Shown in pieces: positions 59,865 to 64,000 of a stretch of DNA of 64,000 nucleotides. Source of the stretch: Rhabditoides inermis (lineage: Eukaryota > Nematoda > Chromadorea > Rhabditida > Rhabditidae); contig CAWZYM010000158.1 of the NCBI GenBank assembly GCA_963966185.1, forward strand, positions 543,501 through 607,500. The letters run 5' to 3'. Each line of letters opens with the position of its first letter. Within the stretch, counting starts at the first letter, position 1. The position numbers were made by a program, and so were the translations under genes. The notes beneath the pieces were generated by a model. It was not told where the DNA came from, did not search any database, and worked only from the letters and a program-made list of their open reading frames with translations.

Positions 59865-62800
59865 CTAGGTGACTGGAATCACCGCCAACTTTTCACGCAC
59901 TGCGAATTGGTATCGATGGGAACGCTTACACCCTGCGAGCCTAATGGGACAGAAATATCTCTTTGATGGTGAATCAATAGAACAACTCTGCCTAATATAT
60001 CTACACACTTCGCGAAATTGTTGTACATTCAAAACGTATTAAATGCGTTTCAGGTGCGTTGTTGTGTGGATCTTGGATGCTCGTTTGAATGTCTTCGGAT
60101 TTCCCCGCTGGCCGGCGCGTGCCTTATCAGTTCCCATCGGAGACACGGCGCTTCTTCGAACAATACGCGAACGCGCCCTCCTCTCCCTCTCCCCACTCCA
60201 CTCCCTCCTTCCCCTCCACCCACAGGAGTCAGTCCGCAGACTCCCGCGCATTCAACCCACAGGCCTTCCCCTCCTTCCATCATCAGAGTCAACCAGGGGG
60301 CTACCAGGAGACTCGACAGATCGATCTCCCCAACGGGGGCTACTACAGACAGCAGCTGACAGTATCCGAACAGCCCTACCAGGGCTACCAGTCGTTTCAC
60401 GAGGAGCACCACGACGCCTCCTTTCCGGACCAGCACCGCGGGGGTCACGCACAGGCGCCGGCTGAGGACCCCCGTGGGGGCGGCGAGTTACACACGAGCC
60501 GTCTCGGGAGGCAGCTGAGAGAGCGATCGCCGCAGAGTTCCACCGCTCTGCTCAGTCTGCTGCAGAGGTGAGAGAGGGAGAGAGGGGAGAGAGAGAGAGA
60601 GAGGGAGGGAAAGAGAGAGAGGGAGAGAGATAGAGAGAGAGAGGAGAGAGAGGAGAGAGAGGATAGAGGCGGGGGAGGGATGAAGGGTGATTCGATCGAT
60701 CGCCCCAGGGTTCGAGAGAGAGTTGCGTGCGTGAGTGAGGCAGTAGTATGCCCCTCTGCCACCAGACAGCACTTTCCCGCGTTGATTCATCTTGTTTGTG
60801 ACAATGTCCTCTGATCGATGTTGTGTGTTGAGGTACCCGTCGGCGAAGCAGTCTCTGGGTCGTTCTCTCGACGACCGCGCCTCGCCCCTTCAGTGGCCCG
60901 AACCAGAGAGCTTCTATCGACACGAGCTGCACCACAGAAGACAGACGGACAGCCCCCGATTTGGAGGATACCAGGTCGGTCGAGTACCTAGAAAGAAGGA
61001 AATTAAGCAAGCATGCATGTCCCTTTTATCGCGTTCCGCCGCGGAATCTCAAATACCTGAGGAAATGCAATGTGTGATTGGATAGACTGGGCTGTTCAGA
61101 GCCCGTTGGAGCGCAGCGTGTACGAGCCTTCGTCCATTGATACATCCGTCCTCGACACTTTCTTCGAAGACGACGACGACATGAACAGATCGACCAAGGA
61201 GTGGCGCTCCTCGTTCGCCCAGGTACGTTTCCCGTTGCCCCGATACGTTTCACGGCAATTATGAATAGAAACAGTGTGAGGGTGCTATCAATTCAGTGAG
61301 GTTTTGTTATTAATCATTGTTAGTACATTTGATAAATAAATTAATGATTTAAGATGCAGAACCGGTTCCGCGAGCCGTCGCCGCTGACGTCACCCACCTC
61401 TCCCACATACTCGCAGACACTGCCCAGACGACCACTTTCAAAGGTAAGCCATACGTTGTACCGTTTCAATAGCAACGAGATATTCGATGAAGGATCTTAA
61501 TCATTACGTTTCACACGCAACACATTATTACGCACACATGTTGTGAAACAATGCCAGGTAACCCAACCTTTCTTGTTTCCTTATCACAGTCTTCGTCGAA
61601 CGGCGATGTCACTTCGATGTTCCACTCAATGGAGAGACGGGCGAGCGAGGCGCCGCCCGGTCTGGGATCATTCTGGGAGGGCAGTCTCCTTCGACAGAGG
61701 GCCGCCAGTCCGCCCCCGCAGCGGTACGTATCGATTATCGATTGATCACGGAATTCTAAGTTAGTCAACGTCACATCATCACTTCAGAATTCTGACTGCC
61801 GCGGAGCGTCTGCAGATGCTTCACGAAGACACTCCGGATAGGGACAGGGATCGGATGGGGACGTCTGTGAATGGCAGAATGACCCCGACCGGCGCCCCCC
61901 AGACACCTGTGCGGAGAGGCAGCGGGGAAGCTGTCGCCGCAAGAAGGTTGGGTGTTGGTGTGTTCACGAGTAAACAGTAAACAACTTGTTTACAGAGCGC
62001 AATACCTGAAAGACGCGCAGTCTCGCAACCAGCCCGACTTTGCTGCTCTGGACACGGCAGTGGATGAGATTGGGGGGAAGAGGAATGGCTTCCAGCCGAG
62101 GCGGGCCGGTCTGCTGCGGTTCCCCACTGAAGAGAACCCGCTGTCGCCGCCGCCCCACTTCGCGTCCATGGGGTAAGCTTCTATCTCAATTATTTAATCA
62201 TACTAATGTTTCTTGGTTCCATTCCATTCTTTCCCTCCAGTGCCCCTTCTCTGCGCTCGACGTCTCCGGACTCGGAGGGCTCGGCGTACAACGTGCCCAC
62301 GGGCCTGCCCCACCCTCCACCCAAGCACAACATCAAGGAGCAGCTATACCAGGCAGGGGTCAGTAGAGCATAGAACTTTCGTGTTTTTCATTGAATGGTT
62401 TACACAACTGTCTAGTCCTCGTTTTCTTTCCCCGTTCTTCTGTCACCGGATACGCGTCTGTACTCGTCAACGTGTCGGAAACGTGCGCGTAGGCAGCAGA
62501 AAACATGAAACAGCCGCATCCCACCCCCGAAGTGATTGATTGCCTCAGGGCATCCGATTGTGCACATCCCAAAGCATTGTACTGGTAGTGTGTGCATTGA
62601 TCTGCTAGCCAGACTAGACACGTCTCCTTTCCGACTTTTGAATTCTGTTCTTTACATCCTCCACCTCCTAATCCGCATCCTAATCCGAACTAAACTTAGT
62701 AGTTAGTAATCCGTAATCACATTAGTCGCTGTCGCTGCTAATCTCTCCGATAACTTGATCTTTCTCCTGTGACGGATCCATCATCTGCTATTCAACATTT

Positions 62801-63979
62801 CCAGCACTAAAAAACTACTGTGGAAAACACATATTGCCAAATAACCGACGAGTCTACTACATTCAACCCCTGCCCCGCTTCTTCACCCCTTCTCCCTTGC
62901 AGATCTCTCCTCTTCCGACCAGGCACGGTCTTCGCACGGCCGCCTTCCCAGTGCCCCAGCATGGCAGCGTAGCCTCCCGCATATCAGACTTCGAGCGACG
63001 CCCAGGCACACCCAGCCTCCCCTTCGGCTGGGAGAGGGTACGTTTCCTTATTAGGCCTTCTGATTTCCTAAGCTTACTCTTGCTCCTTCTGAACAGATTC
63101 ACGCTTACATAATACTGCTCACTGATCATTTCGCTCTTCTGCAGGAAGCGTTTCATACGGTGTTTTGCTCGTCAACAAGATTCATTCACAGTCCTATTCA
63201 AAGACGTAATCACTTTTCCCACGTTGACAATCCGATCATTTGCTGTCATTTGGACGATGGGAACTGTGTGAGACAGTACATGCAGCTGGGCATTTCTCTC
63301 TTCCGAACTCACATGATCCGCTTCCTGAACTGCGGAATGCAGACACCTCCTCACATATTCATTTTCCTCTGACAGCCACTTCTTCTTTCACTGAATCTTT
63401 CACTCTTGAGCATCAGCATTTGCGATTAGCAGCTTTTTGCGATCTCTGTAAAACAGGTTGTTTTCTTCTGGCCACGAGTAAATGAATAAGTTCATTACGT
63501 GGCAATATCTAAATTGTTATTGTTCAATTCCCTCTAGATCCTCGGGTACTGTCTAGTTCATACTACTTATCTTCGGCTTTATCATTGTCTGTATACTACT
63601 CCGGTAGATTGTAATATACCAACAACTTTCGGATCACATTTGCATTTTTCATCACCGTTGTTTTCTAGTCTCTCTCAACTGAATCGTCATAGTTTTTCTA
63701 AAATGTAAAATACAAGTAGTATAAGCATGGTCAAGTACAGAACCCTGTGCCGTTGCAGTCTCCTTCGCCCGCTCCGATGGCTATGTCCCCCTCAGCCACC
63801 GTATTCCGCACCAAACCAGTCATCGAAGTAGACAGGGGAGGCGCCAATGCACACACCACCGTCACTACCACCAGGTACGTCTTCCGGGTGACCATGACGT
63901 CACCCTCATTTGCATATTCAGGTACTCTCGCCTCAATGGCCAACCGGCTCTCGTGGAGCGGACAGTGCAGCACTATCAG
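55601..63979 (+). CDS. Large low-complexity protein, second gene with the NGQP motif (3' end beyond window)
   Basis: 18 exons in phase so far (756 codons): 55601-55654, 55718-55786, 55977-56058, 56262-56373, 56496-56573, 57102-57213, 58126-58197, 60131-60567, 60833-60974, 61100-61222, 61354-61443, 61590-61723, 61788-61946, 61996-62172, 62241-62358, 62903-63037, 63759-63874, 63922-63979. The start MEETQLVGGLRYRSRRFK is followed by a basic helix-like exon (ITRRSINRFIRGLAIRYFIE). The remainder is Ser/Pro/Arg-rich and apparently disordered, with SP and TP motifs that could be kinase sites and a GGYQE/PYQGYQS region. The last two visible exons (HTTVTTTR, then YSRLNGQPALVERTVQHYQ) recall the Thr-rich and NGQP exons of the upstream gene. 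A donor follows 63979, so the gene continues. An internal promoter is possible: ATG at 60089 follows an in-frame TGA after an acceptor at 60053. Confidence 0.75.
59783..59861. repeat. (CT)n tract in the 1.9-kb intron
   Basis: Nearly pure CT repeat upstream of the possible internal start of the last gene. Confidence 0.95.
60568..60665. repeat. (GA)n tract directly after the donor of exon 8
   Basis: GA/GGGA repeats begin immediately at the splice donor. Elsewhere in the + strand genes intronic tracts are mostly CT. Confidence 0.9.
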
Positions 63980-64000
63980 GTTTGTTTTTAGATTCCCTTT

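Overview
The window is nuclear DNA from an intron-rich animal, almost certainly a nematode. Coding exons are short (mostly 40-200 bp), with GTGAGT-like donors and pyrimidine-AG acceptors. A complete flp-19-type RFamide neuropeptide gene lies next to a complete ABL tyrosine kinase gene. In C. elegans, from memory, abl-1 (M79.1) and flp-19 (M79.4) are also close neighbours on X, so this looks like conserved microsynteny. I assembled gene models by hand from splice sites and reading phase; each model below stays in phase from first to last exon unless stated.

Layout. 1-2.0 kb: no supported gene. 2.1-3.9 kb (-): two-domain secreted C-type lectin gene with an in-frame stop and a retroelement remnant in an intron, probably a pseudogene. 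4.2-4.7 kb: TA-flanked inverted-repeat element. 6.6-10.0 kb (+): flp-19. 10.8-22.8 kb (-): abl, 34 coding exons, 1,078 aa, convergent with flp-19. 23.1-29.9 kb: purine-repeat-rich DNA without recognisable exons, upstream of abl. 29.9-34.7 kb: a possible terminal exon and a cluster of small inverted-repeat elements, including a 1.36-kb foldback. 34.8-37.7 kb (+): ten-exon gene for a 305-aa protein with a degenerate P-loop GTPase-like domain. 37.9-53.9 kb (+): 36-exon gene for a low-complexity protein with four NGQPRS(W/F)DYSRP repeats and two alternative last exons, each encoding a different C-terminal membrane anchor. Its largest intron holds a 4.6-kb inverted-repeat-bounded insertion containing an RTE-like non-LTR retrotransposon. 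55.6 kb to the window edge (+): a further long low-complexity gene sharing the NGQP motif, incomplete at the 3' end.

ABL is a cytoplasmic signalling kinase with actin-binding capacity, and FLP-19 is a secreted neuropeptide precursor. The two long + strand genes look structural or scaffold-like and I cannot name them. Mobile and repetitive DNA is abundant: TTAA- and TA-flanked MITEs, tRNA-like repeats, non-LTR elements and many long (CT/GA)n tracts.
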